This document shows, piece after piece, positions 45,101 to 53,180 of a DNA stretch of 64,000 bases (position 1 is its first letter; each line of letters begins with the position of its first letter). Below the pieces are notes generated by a model. It was not told the origin of the DNA and ran no database searches. It saw nothing but the letters and a program-made list of their open reading frames with translations. The DNA comes from SCGC-AAA076-P13 sp963926355. Its GTDB lineage: Bacteria > Pseudomonadota > Gammaproteobacteria > Magnimaribacterales > D2472. The translations under genes were made by a program, and so were the position numbers. The stretch is taken from positions 1 through 64,000 of the forward strand of contig CAWUWW010000013.1 of assembly GCA_963926355.1 (NCBI GenBank), read 5' to 3'.

Positions 45101-46541
45101 CTTGAGAGTCAATTGCAAGTGGCTTAATAACAGAGGATCTTTCTTCTTTATAAAGTAAGAATAATTTTGTAGTTATAAGGAAGTCATTAGCCGGCATTTG
45201 TCTTAAGCCTGGTCCTTCATATGAATCTAAACTTGATTCAATATAAACAGCATTTTCTCTTAACCATTTTCTGTAAGGTTTCTTTGCTTTCAGCACATTA
45301 TCTATGGGGTTCTCATTAAAAATTTCACCTGTATGGGTATTTATGGCAATGATGCCTCCAGGCTGAACCCTTCCTTTTGAAACAATATTTCTATCATCTA
45401 CTGGATTTACGCCTGTTTCAGAAGCAATTGTAATATTATTCTTGTCATCAATTTGATATCTTGCTGGTCTCAAGCCATTTCTATCAAGCATACATATTGA
45501 CCATTTTCCATCTGACATTACTATTCCAGCAGGGCCATCCCATGGCTCCATATGCATAGAGTTATATTCATGAAATGCTCTTATATCGGCATCCAGTGAT
45601 TGGGTATTTTGCCAGGCAGGAGGAAGAACCATTCTAATAGCTCTAAATATGTTAACTCCGCCTTTTATTAATAGCTCAATCATATTATCTAGAGAAGATG
45701 AATCTGAGCCAGTTTCATTTACAAGTTGTTTAAATTTCTGAATCTTTGGTATTAGAGGTGTTACAAATTTAGAAGATCTAGCTTTTACCCAATTTCTATT
45801 CCCTTGAATGGCATTAATTTCTCCGTTATGAGCAAGCATCCTAAAGGGCTGAGCCAGATGCCATCTTGGACTAGTATTAGTTGAGAACCTTTGATGAAAT
45901 ACACAAGAAGAGGCTGTAAGATCTTTATGCTGCAAGTCTATATAAAATTCTTTTATAGCATTTGGTAGCATTAATCCTTTATAAACTATTGTCTTAGATG
46001 AAAAACTGCATAAGTATAAAACCTCATCATTAAGATATATCTCTTCTATAAATTTTCTTGCTTGTAGTAAATTAGTATCAAACTTTTGATCATTAAAAAC
46101 TTTTTCTGATGGTGTAATAAATAATTGATATATATGAGGGGCGCAATCTAAAGCTATTTTTCCAAGGATTTTTTTATTAACTGGGACTTTCCTAATTGCG
46201 GAAAGAGTTAGTTTTTCTTTTTTTAAAATTTTATCTAATTGAGGAAGGATTGTTTCAATATTGTTATTGTAAAATAATTGACCTATAGCAAAAATTTTAG
46301 GTAATTTAATGTCCAAATCTTTGTATACTGCATTTCTAAAATAGTCATGATCTATATCAAACAATAGTCCGCAGCCATCTCCTGTTTTTCCATCAGAGCC
46401 AACACCCCCTCTATGAGTCATACTTACTAAAGCATTTATAGAGCTTGTAATTACCTTGTGAGATTTAATGCCGTCGATATTGGAAACAAGTCCAAACCCG
46501 CAGTTATCTTTAAAGTCTTCTTTTTTGTATAGTCCTGGCAT
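42108..46541 (-). CDS. gltB: Glutamate synthase (NADPH) large subunit
   Basis: GOGAT large subunit: releases ammonia from glutamine and adds it to 2-oxoglutarate to make glutamate. 1477 aa, full length. A 13-residue propeptide precedes C14 (KDNCGFGLVSN), the N-terminal nucleophile of the glutaminase domain; the FMN domain includes GEGGEAAERYG and SVKLVSEPGVG; the 3Fe-4S motif is GCKYLRICHLNNCATG; a C-terminal GXXGXXXG beta-helix domain ends the chain. It runs opposite to gltD, whereas most bacteria have a gltBD operon. Confidence 0.97.
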   Translation of the reverse strand: MPGLYKKEDFKDNCGFGLVSNIDGIKSHKVITSSINALVSMTHRGGVGSDGKTGDGCGLLFDIDHDYFRNAVYKDLDIKLPKIFAIGQLFYNNNIETILPQLDKILKKEKLTLSAIRKVPVNKKILGKIALDCAPHIYQLFITPSEKVFNDQKFDTNLLQARKFIEEIYLNDEVLYLCSFSSKTIVYKGLMLPNAIKEFYIDLQHKDLTASSCVFHQRFSTNTSPRWHLAQPFRMLAHNGEINAIQGNRNWVKARSSKFVTPLIPKIQKFKQLVNETGSDSSSLDNMIELLIKGGVNIFRAIRMVLPPAWQNTQSLDADIRAFHEYNSMHMEPWDGPAGIVMSDGKWSICMLDRNGLRPARYQIDDKNNITIASETGVNPVDDRNIVSKGRVQPGGIIAINTHTGEIFNENPIDNVLKAKKPYRKWLRENAVYIESSLDSYEGPGLRQMPANDFLITTKLFLLYKEERSSVIKPLAIDSQEGTGSMGDDTALAVMSKMHRQLYDFFRQQFAQVTNPPIDSLREVGVMSLETCFGPELNIYEESEDHAKRLVTTSPVLSYKKLQSVITNPYFNSKEISLSYDKNISLKKAIKNLQSEVVKYVKDENPIIHLIEELPGPGKLPINALLAVGGVHQELVRIGLRSDANIIVTSSSARDTHQIACLIGFGATAVYPTLAYQTILDLTQRNELKGSPHENCARYRKGVNKGLLKIISKMGISTISSYRGSQLFEIVGLDKDIVDLCFKNTTSRVKGRNFKDLDEELRVLDDYARSNLSDMSVGGLLKYIHGGEYHAYNPEIVKKLQDAVSTGSEVTYQEYAHLVDSRPPAMLRDLLEVNSGHKKIDLNKVESEKNILTRFDSAGMSLGALSPKAHETLAEAMNELGARSNSGEGGEAAERYGTSKMSKIKQIASGRFGVTPHYLVNAEVLQIKIAQGAKPGEGGQLPGGKVNKLIAKLRYSTQGVTLISPPPHHDIYSIEDLAQLIYDLKEVNPKALVSVKLVSEPGVGTIASGVAKAYADLITISGHDGGTGASPLTSIRYAGSPWELGLAEAHQSLRNSGLRHKVRLQADGGMKTGLDVIKAAILGAESFGFGTGPMIAMGCKYLRICHLNNCATGVATQRDDLIKHHFIGDKERVMNYFKFIANDVRHHLSEIGVEKFEDIIGQTQYLEKIRSLDKQYQSIDLSDLLYKDSAINESFFCTSKKNSPWDKGLLARKVLRQAKESIDNEESISLDFKISNTDRSIGALISGYVAKKYGEPGLINPINLNFSGSAGQSFGCWNAKGIELMVDGDANDYVGKGMNGGKIVIKNETPALASNEDTVLVGNTCLYGATGGQLYVSGRAGERFAVRNSGASAVIEGSGDHCCEYMTGGQVTVLGSVGANFGAGMTGGFAYVLDEDKTFFDKCNRGLVNLERIHSEDMQSHRKHLKEIIAEHYKQTNSLKARELVEDFDKFEPYFWLVVPAASNIQDLLKATTANAA

Positions 46542-46601
46542 GTGAAAAATATATTGTTTACATGGATTCTATCATAAAACTATACCAATTCCATCCTGTA
46601 A

Positions 46602-46620
46602 ATGTCATACTATGTCATAC
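46602..46620. repeat. Tandem direct repeat in the gltB/gltD divergent spacer
   Basis: ATGTCATAC occurs twice at 46602-46610 and 46612-46620, a 10-base period that would put both copies on one face of the helix. It lies about 60 bases upstream of the gltB start. It could be a regulator half-site pair or a chance duplication; no family assigned. Confidence 0.35.
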
Positions 46621-46636
46621 AAAGATCATCCTAAAT

Positions 46637-46873
46637 ATGAAAAATAAAAATAAGCAATATAGAGTTGAGAAAGGTCTTTTGCTTTTCACCCAACCAAGAT
46701 CTCCATATTTTTATGGAAAGCTAAGAGTAAATGGAAAGTATGTAACTCAGTCATTCGCTCCTATTTCTAATTTAGATGAAGCTAAGAGTAGGTTGTATAA
46801 ATGGCGAGATGAGCTTATGAGTATGAACTCTCAGCCAATACCTTCTAAAAGCTTTCATGAGAGAGATGAGTAT
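46637..46873 (+). pseudogene. Tyrosine-recombinase N-terminal-like remnant, in frame with gltD
   Basis: From ATG 46637 an open frame of 79 codons runs directly into gltD without a stop (the frame is open back to 46562). It reads GLLLFTQPRSPYFYGKLRVN then GKYVTQSFAPISNLDEAKSR, which resembles the arm-DNA-binding N-terminal domain of phage integrases (SPYWY-x-R-V-x-GK, then S-L/T and EA-x-R). The core-binding and catalytic domains are absent. No standard GltD has this segment. It is either a fossil of an inserted element read through by gltD, or a real N-terminal fusion. It occupies most of the only spacer over 300 bases between assigned genes. Confidence 0.5.
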
Positions 46874-48292
46874 ATGACTCATGAGAAACTTGATAATGAC
46901 TTCCAATTTTTAGAAGTTGGGCGCTTTGATCCAGTTAAAAAATCTGCAGATGAAAGAAAGATTAGCTTCGTTGAAATCTACAGTGAGTACAACCAAACCC
47001 AAGCTTCCAACCAAGCTCATAGATGTTTAGACTGCGGAAATCCTTATTGTGAATGGAAGTGCCCTGTTCACAACTATATCCCAGACTGGCTTAAGCTTGT
47101 AAATGAAGGAAATATCATTGAAGCAGCCGAACTATGCCATTCAACAAATAGCTTGCCTGAAGTATGCGGTAGGGTTTGCCCTCAAGACAGGCTCTGTGAA
47201 GGTGCTTGTACTCTTAATGATGGCTTTGGAGCAGTTACCATAGGTTCAACTGAAAAATACATAATGGAGAAAGCTTTCGAGATGGGCTGGAAGCCAGACA
47301 TGTCTTATAGAAATTGGACTGATAAAAAAGTAGCCATAGTAGGATCAGGTCCTGCAGGAATAGCTTGCGCTGACGTCTTAACAAGGTCAGGAGTTCATAG
47401 CCATGTTTTTGATAAAAATGAGGAGATAGGCGGGCTTTTAACTTTTGGAATTCCTGAGTTTAAATTAGAAAAATCAGTAGTAAAAAGAAGAAGGAAAATA
47501 TTAGAGGAAATGGGGGTGAACTTTCATTTAGGAAAAGAGATTGGAAAAGATATTCCTTTCAAGAAATTATACGAAGATTATGATGCAGTTTTTCTAGCCA
47601 TGGGTACTTATACATCTCTTGAGGGAGGCTTTGGAGGTGAGAAGTTAAATGGAGTTCACAAAGCTATCGATTATCTAATTTCAAGCACCAAAAAACTTCT
47701 TAAGTTGCAAAAAAATAAAGAAGATTTTATTAACCTTAAAGGTAAAAAAGTTATTGTCTTGGGAGGCGGTGATACTGCAATGGATTGCAATAGAACAGCT
47801 ATAAGACAAGGCGCTGAGTCAGTGCAATGTTTATACAGAAGAGATGAAGCAAATATGCCTGGCTCAAAAAGAGAAGTGCAAAATGCGAAAGAAGAAGGAG
47901 TTCAGTTTGAATTTAATATTCAACCTGTTGATATAGTAGGTACTGATAAGGTAGAGGGTGTGAAGATTGTTAAAACGCAATTAGGAGAGCCTGATCAAAA
48001 TGGCAGAAGAGTCCCTATACCTATTCCTGGTTCAGAAACAATATATGAGGCAGATGCAGTAGTTATAGCTTTTGGTTTTAGGGCAAGTCCATCAGAGTGG
48101 TTTGGTAAATTTAATATAGACACTCATAAAAGTGGTCTTGTAATAGCAGAAGAGCATCAAGAATATAAATTTCAGACATCTAATAAAAAAATATTTTCTG
48201 GTGGTGATATGGTTCGAGGCTCTGATTTAGTAGTAACAGCTATATGGGAAGGACGTGAAGCAGCTAAAAGTATTATAAAATACGTATCATGA
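46874..48292 (+). CDS. gltD: Glutamate synthase (NADPH) small subunit
   Basis: NADPH-oxidising, iron-sulfur flavoprotein subunit feeding electrons to GltB. From ATG 46874 it has 472 aa, the exact length of E. coli GltD, and starts shortly before FLEVGRFDP, the usual N-terminus; GAGAGATGAG sits just upstream. Two cysteine clusters CLDCGNPYCEWKCP and CGRVCPQDRLCEGAC, FAD motif VAIVGSGPAGIACAD, and NADPH motif VIVLGGGDTAMDC are complete. The frame is open upstream for another 104 codons (see the recombinase-like segment). hemE overlaps the end by 4 bases. Confidence 0.94.
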   Translation: MTHEKLDNDFQFLEVGRFDPVKKSADERKISFVEIYSEYNQTQASNQAHRCLDCGNPYCEWKCPVHNYIPDWLKLVNEGNIIEAAELCHSTNSLPEVCGRVCPQDRLCEGACTLNDGFGAVTIGSTEKYIMEKAFEMGWKPDMSYRNWTDKKVAIVGSGPAGIACADVLTRSGVHSHVFDKNEEIGGLLTFGIPEFKLEKSVVKRRRKILEEMGVNFHLGKEIGKDIPFKKLYEDYDAVFLAMGTYTSLEGGFGGEKLNGVHKAIDYLISSTKKLLKLQKNKEDFINLKGKKVIVLGGGDTAMDCNRTAIRQGAESVQCLYRRDEANMPGSKREVQNAKEEGVQFEFNIQPVDIVGTDKVEGVKIVKTQLGEPDQNGRRVPIPIPGSETIYEADAVVIAFGFRASPSEWFGKFNIDTHKSGLVIAEEHQEYKFQTSNKKIFSGGDMVRGSDLVVTAIWEGREAAKSIIKYVS

Positions 48293-49326
48293 CAATTCCT
48301 AACTCTATTTTTCTTCAAGCTTTACATAAAGAAAAGCTTTCCACACCGCCTATTTGGTATATGAGACAAGCTGGAAGATACATGCCTGAATATAGAGCTG
48401 TAAGGAAAGGATTTAAGAATTTTCTGGACATGTGTAAAGACCCTGATGTTTGTTGTGAACTTGCACTCCAACCAATAGACAAATTTAATTTAGACGCCTC
48501 AATTTTATTCTCAGATATACTAACAATACCTGATGCAATGAATCTAAAGGTTAAGTTCTTAGAGGGAGAAGGCCCTGTATTTGATAATCCAATAAAGAGT
48601 GCTCAAGATGTTCTTGATATAGAGCCTTTTGATGCTGACAAACTCTCATATGTCTATAAAGCTGTTAGTAATATAAGATCTGCTCTTCCAAAAAATATTC
48701 CCTTAATAGGTTTTTGTGGAAGCCCTTGGACTTTAGCTGCATATTCAATTGAAGGAAGGTCATCAAAAGATTTTAATATCACAAAAAAATTTATTGAGGA
48801 AAATAATGAAGAAGCTCATATCTTTCTACAAAAACTAACAGATGCATGTTTTATTTATCTTAAAGAGCAAGTTAAAGCTGGGGCTGATGTTATTCAGATA
48901 TTTGATTCATGGGCAAACCTGCTAAGAGAATCTGATTACCAAAAATATTCTCTAAATTATATTTCTTCTCTTATCTCATCACTGAAAAATGACCCTTTGA
49001 CTTCATCTACTCCAATAATTTTATTTGCTAGAGAGCCAAAATGCACAACAGATTTTATTATAAATACCAATGCAGACTGCTTGAGTCTCTATTGGAGCAT
49101 GAGCCCAAAAGATTACACTTACCTTTCAGGCAAGGTTTCTTTACAAGGAAATTTAAATCCAAAAATATTATTGGAATCTAATAAAGTAATTAAAAAAGAG
49201 ACTTACAAAATATTAGATACTTTTAAAGACTACCCTGGTTATATATTTAACTTAGGTCATGGAATTACACCAGATATAGATCCAGAAAAAGTTAACTACC
49301 TAACTAATATAATTAGAGAGAGATAG
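48289..49326 (+). CDS. hemE: Uroporphyrinogen decarboxylase
   Basis: Removes four carboxyl groups from uroporphyrinogen III in heme synthesis. 345 aa. N-terminal PPIWYMRQAGRYMPEYRAVR (residues 20-39) contains the conserved Arg residues; FSDILTIPDAM has the catalytic Asp; GFCGSPWTLAAYSIEG and FNLGHGITPDI are also diagnostic. It overlaps gltD by 4 bases. gltB-gltD-hemE is the pseudomonad order. Confidence 0.96.
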   Translation: MTIPNSIFLQALHKEKLSTPPIWYMRQAGRYMPEYRAVRKGFKNFLDMCKDPDVCCELALQPIDKFNLDASILFSDILTIPDAMNLKVKFLEGEGPVFDNPIKSAQDVLDIEPFDADKLSYVYKAVSNIRSALPKNIPLIGFCGSPWTLAAYSIEGRSSKDFNITKKFIEENNEEAHIFLQKLTDACFIYLKEQVKAGADVIQIFDSWANLLRESDYQKYSLNYISSLISSLKNDPLTSSTPIILFAREPKCTTDFIINTNADCLSLYWSMSPKDYTYLSGKVSLQGNLNPKILLESNKVIKKETYKILDTFKDYPGYIFNLGHGITPDIDPEKVNYLTNIIRER

Positions 49327-49330
49327 TTCC

Positions 49331-50218
49331 TTATCTCCTATCTTCTGGCCAAAGCCTTATAAGACCTTCCTGGGTGCAAGAGGCTATCAATTTTCCATCT
49401 TTTGAATAAATTGACCCTCTACAGAAACCTCTAGAATTTCCAGAATAAGGGCTATCAATTGCATACAAAACCCAATCATTAAAATCTAGCTTTTGATGAA
49501 ACCACATTGCATGATCTAGACTTGCAACTTGAAGATTTTTTGTTAAAAAGTTCATGCCATGAGCGTTATTTGCAGCAGCCAATAACCCCATGTCTGAGAT
49601 ATAAAGCAAAAATGCTTGTTGAATTTTTTCATCATCAGGCATTACACCATCTGGCCTTATCCAAGTATTTCTATATGGTGAGCTTTTTTTTGGATTTGCA
49701 TAGTCATGGATTTCAACAGGCCTCATTTCGACCTCTCTTTTCCTTAAAAATAGAGGGAGGTCATCTATATCTAACTTCGAATTATTAGATATCTCCTCTC
49801 TAATTTCCAATTCATTCTTTAACCCCTCATAGCCAGGGAGATCAGGCATTGGTATTTGATGTGTTAAGCCCTCTTCTCTTTTTTGGAAGGAGACTGAGCA
49901 ATTAAAGATTGCTTCTCCATCCTGGATCGCCTTTACAGTTCTTGTTGTAAAGCTTTTACCATCTCTGATTCTATCTACAGTAAAAATAATAGGCTTGTCC
50001 ATTTGGCCTGGTCTTAAAAAGTAGGAATGGAAAGAATGTGCAAAATGATCCTTCTCTATTGTGTTGTAAGCTGCAATTAATGTTTGCGCCATAACCTGTC
50101 CACCAAATACTCTTGCCCAACCAACATTTTTTCCCGTCCAGCTAAAAATATCTCTATCAATTTCATTTAGTGAAAAAAGTTCTAAACAGTTACTTAAAAG
50201 GTTTCCTTTTTCTTCCAT
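49331..50218 (-). CDS. tesB: Acyl-CoA thioesterase II
   Basis: Hydrolyses acyl-CoA to free fatty acid and CoA. 295 aa double hot-dog protein. FSWTGKNVGWARVFGGQVMA and HSFHSYFLRPGQMDKPIIF in the first half, and LASLDHAMWFHQKLDFNDW with the conserved Asp plus SRGFCRGSIYSKDGKLIAS in the second half, are TesB signatures. Single gene, ending 4 bases from the end of hemE and divergent from the cobS-like gene across 138 bases. Confidence 0.92.
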   Translation of the reverse strand: MEEKGNLLSNCLELFSLNEIDRDIFSWTGKNVGWARVFGGQVMAQTLIAAYNTIEKDHFAHSFHSYFLRPGQMDKPIIFTVDRIRDGKSFTTRTVKAIQDGEAIFNCSVSFQKREEGLTHQIPMPDLPGYEGLKNELEIREEISNNSKLDIDDLPLFLRKREVEMRPVEIHDYANPKKSSPYRNTWIRPDGVMPDDEKIQQAFLLYISDMGLLAAANNAHGMNFLTKNLQVASLDHAMWFHQKLDFNDWVLYAIDSPYSGNSRGFCRGSIYSKDGKLIASCTQEGLIRLWPEDRR

Positions 50219-50356
50219 TATTTTTTTATACTCAGGTTAATTAATATTTCTATAGATTATAGCAAGGTTCATATCTAATCTATTATTAATAAAAACTAGA
50301 ACTTTTACACTTCAAAAAGTATTATGTGGCAACTGTAAGAAAAACCATCAAATTAA

Positions 50357-51337
50357 ATGACAACCAATAGCAAAATTGAACTTCCAAACAAACCAACTAT
50401 TAAGATAGATGTTTCTAAAACTTTTAAAATTGATTCAAAGTTAATCGTAAAAGGTTTTAAAGAAAAAACTGAGTGGGTCCCTGAAATAGATGAGGGATAT
50501 GTTTTTGACAAAGAAACAACCTTATCAATATTGGCTGGATTTGAGCATAACAGGAGAGTTATGATTCAAGGGTTTCATGGCACAGGTAAATCAACACACA
50601 TAGAACAAGTAGCAGCAAGGCTAAACTGGCCTTGTGTGAGAATAAATTTAGATAGCCATATAAGTAGAATTGATCTTCTTGGAAAAGATGCAATAAAACT
50701 AAAAGACGGGAAACAGATTACTGAATTCCAAGAAGGTCTTCTTCCATGGTCAATTCAAAACCCTGTTGCGCTAGTTTTTGATGAATATGACGCAGGAAGA
50801 CCTGATGTAATGTTTGTAATTCAAAGAATATTGGAAGTAGAAGGCAAACTCACGCTATTAGATCAAAATAAAGTAATCAGCCCACATTCTTCATTTAGGC
50901 TTTTTGCAACAACCAATACAGTTGGTCTTGGCGATGTTACCGGTTTATATCATGGGACTCAGCAAATCAATCAAGGTCAAATGGATAGATGGCATATTCT
51001 TTCATCGTTAAATTATCTTGACCCTAAGCAAGAATTTAAAGTTGTGACTTCTCAAGTAGGCAATTTTAAAAGCTCAAAAAATGAAGAAATTCTTAAAAAC
51101 ATGATTAAGTTAGCAAACCTTACTAGAACTGGTTTTGGTAATGGCGATATTTCTATTTTAATGTCTCCTAGAACTGTTATCTCATGGGCTCAAAATTTAA
51201 AGATCTTTAAAGATATAGCCAGCTCTTTTAAATTAAGTTTTCTTAATAAATGTGATGATATGGAAAAACCCATTATTTCTGAATATTTCCAGAGATGCTT
51301 TGATATAGACATTGAAAGCGATATCCCTGAGAAATAG
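50357..51337 (+). CDS. cobS: CobS-like MoxR-family AAA+ ATPase
   Basis: 326 aa AAA+ ATPase most like the CobS subunit of aerobic cobaltochelatase. Walker A GFHGTGKST at residues 72-80, Walker B ALVFDEYDAGRPDVM, sensor FRLFATTNTVGLGD, and the CobS-type N-terminal region with FKEKTEWVPEIDEGYVFD. It pairs with the VWA protein 7 bases downstream. No cobN and no other cobalamin gene lies in the window, so a chelatase role for cobalt is doubtful; a general metal- or cofactor-insertion chaperone is the alternative. Confidence 0.85.
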   Translation: MTTNSKIELPNKPTIKIDVSKTFKIDSKLIVKGFKEKTEWVPEIDEGYVFDKETTLSILAGFEHNRRVMIQGFHGTGKSTHIEQVAARLNWPCVRINLDSHISRIDLLGKDAIKLKDGKQITEFQEGLLPWSIQNPVALVFDEYDAGRPDVMFVIQRILEVEGKLTLLDQNKVISPHSSFRLFATTNTVGLGDVTGLYHGTQQINQGQMDRWHILSSLNYLDPKQEFKVVTSQVGNFKSSKNEEILKNMIKLANLTRTGFGNGDISILMSPRTVISWAQNLKIFKDIASSFKLSFLNKCDDMEKPIISEYFQRCFDIDIESDIPEK

Positions 51338-51344
51338 ATAATTC

Positions 51345-53120
51345 ATGGCTTGGATAAAAAATAGAGACCGTCTTCATGAGGCTGCTCTTTCTTCTGTAAA
51401 AGCAATCGCCAAAAGAAAAGATCTATCTTCAAAAGTAGGTATTTCTCAAAGGCCGCCAAATTCAGACCAGGCAATTATCTCTTCCATACCTAGATCTACA
51501 AAAGATTTAGCTGCATGGAGAGGAGAATGTGATTTCCAAGCTTTTTGGTATCAACATCATAAAAAAACTTCTGAAATACCCTTAAAACTTCAAGCTAGAA
51601 TGGTTTTTAATGAGCTGGAGATGTCCCGTGTTGAAATTTTAGGCTCAAATACCTATCCGGGTGCTAAAAAAAATATTACTGAATACCTAGAATTAATAAG
51701 TCTAATTGCTGATGATGAAAAATCATCGAATTATCTGGCATTATGCTCAAACCTTTGGCTTAAAAAAACGCAGGGGTTTGAATTAAATCCTAATTCAAAA
51801 AAATTGGTTGAGTTATTTGAAAAAAAATATAATTTAAAAAATATAACTCCCTTAGAAAAAGATTTCTCTAAAGCTTTAAGTGATCAAAAGCTGTTTGAAA
51901 AGATTTCAATTAAATTTCTTAAAAAGCTTAAGCTTATGAAAAGCTCAGATGATTCAAACGATGATAGCGATGATGACCCAATAGAGCCTCCAGGATCTTC
52001 AAATGAAATTGAGCAAGAAAATGCTGAGGATGATTCAGACGAAACTGGAGATTATGATTCTGATACAACTATAGAAAATCTTGATATTGAAATAGATGAT
52101 CTTCTCCAAGAAGCAACGTCTTCTTCTGATGGGCCCTCTATAGATGAGGAAATTGAAGCGCTTTCATATCCACAAAATAATTATTTAGACTCAAATAAAA
52201 AAGATTACTCTATTTATACATCCAATTTTGATGAAATAATTGATGCGAAAGACCTTACTACCTCTGATGAATCCATAAGGCTTAGAAATCAGCTTGATAA
52301 TTTAATCAAACCTCATCAAACAACAATAGGTAAGTTAGCCAATAGACTCCAAAGACTGCTATTAGCTAAGCAAAATACAAGCTGGAACTATAACCTTGAT
52401 GAGGGAATGCTAGACACAGCAAGACTTCATAGAGTTATAGCAGAGCCCGGTCACCCTTTGAGCTATAAACAAGAAACAGAAAATAAATTTAAAGACACTA
52501 TTGTTACTCTTTTAATTGATAACTCCGGATCTATGAGAGGAAGGTCAATTAGCTTGGCTGCTATTTGTGCAGATATTATTGGAAGTACGCTTGAGAGATG
52601 TCAAATTAAAACTGAGATTCTAGGCTTTACAACAAAGCAATGGAAGGGTGGAGAATCTAAGCAATCATGGATAAATAATGGGAGCGCTTCCAACCCTGGA
52701 AGGCTTAATGATATAAGACATATTATTTATAAAAGTGCCGATAATAGCTGGAGAAGAGCAAGAAAATACTTTGGAACAATGCTAAAAGAAGGTCTTCTAA
52801 AAGAAAATATAGACGGAGAGGCTTTGTCTTGGTCTCATGAAAGGCTGATCAAAAGATCAGAAGACAGGAAAATTATGATTGTCATATCAGATGGAGCGCC
52901 AGTGGATGATAGTACTCTTTCAGCAAATAGAGATGATTACCTAGATAATCATCTAAAGGAAATGATTACATTAATTGAAAAAGACAGTCCTGTTGAGCTT
53001 CAAGCAATAGGTATTGGTCACGACGTAACTAAGTATTATAAAAATGCTATTACCATCAATAGGGCTGAAGAGCTTGGCGAAGTTTTGCTTGAAGAGTTAA
53101 CAAAACTTTTCAAAAACTAA
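51345..53120 (+). CDS. cobT: CobT-like VWA-domain protein
   Basis: 591 aa partner of the CobS-like ATPase. N-terminal globular part (1-200), a very acidic Asp/Ser-rich linker (about 205-250: DDSNDDSDDDP and similar), then a C-terminal von Willebrand A domain with a MIDAS motif DNSGS at 392-396 and VISDGAPVDD further on. YFGTMLKEGLLKENIDGEAL and the AIGIGHDVTKYY block match CobT. AAA-VWA pairs of this kind (also BchI/BchD, NorQ/NorD, CbbQ/CbbO) help metal or cofactor insertion into target enzymes. The target here is unknown; the diiron protein downstream is a candidate. Confidence 0.84.
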   Translation: MAWIKNRDRLHEAALSSVKAIAKRKDLSSKVGISQRPPNSDQAIISSIPRSTKDLAAWRGECDFQAFWYQHHKKTSEIPLKLQARMVFNELEMSRVEILGSNTYPGAKKNITEYLELISLIADDEKSSNYLALCSNLWLKKTQGFELNPNSKKLVELFEKKYNLKNITPLEKDFSKALSDQKLFEKISIKFLKKLKLMKSSDDSNDDSDDDPIEPPGSSNEIEQENAEDDSDETGDYDSDTTIENLDIEIDDLLQEATSSSDGPSIDEEIEALSYPQNNYLDSNKKDYSIYTSNFDEIIDAKDLTTSDESIRLRNQLDNLIKPHQTTIGKLANRLQRLLLAKQNTSWNYNLDEGMLDTARLHRVIAEPGHPLSYKQETENKFKDTIVTLLIDNSGSMRGRSISLAAICADIIGSTLERCQIKTEILGFTTKQWKGGESKQSWINNGSASNPGRLNDIRHIIYKSADNSWRRARKYFGTMLKEGLLKENIDGEALSWSHERLIKRSEDRKIMIVISDGAPVDDSTLSANRDDYLDNHLKEMITLIEKDSPVELQAIGIGHDVTKYYKNAITINRAEELGEVLLEELTKLFKN

Positions 53121-53138
53121 TTTCTGTTATATGATTAG

Positions 53139-53163
53139 GTAATGTTAGCAGTGCTAACATTAC
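53139..53163. promoter_or_regulatory. 25-base perfect palindrome, candidate operator of the diiron-protein operon
   Basis: Left arm GTAATGTTAGCA (53139-53150), centre G53151, right arm TGCTAACATTAC (53152-53163): all 12 pairs match. The core is nearly identical to 9483-9507 in front of the RND pump. It directly abuts a TATAAT at 53164-53169, so a bound repressor would occupy the -35 to -10 region. There is no following T-run, so it is not a terminator for the cobT-like gene. Confidence 0.75.
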
Positions 53164-53169
53164 TATAAT
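53164..53169 (+). promoter_or_regulatory. Candidate -10 element of the diiron-protein operon
   Basis: Perfect TATAAT ending 11 bases before ATG 53181, with a ribosome site AGGGAC between. Transcription would start just before the start codon, giving a very short leader. The adjoining palindrome covers its spacer and -35 position. Confidence 0.5.
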
Positions 53170-53180
53170 AGGGACAAATA

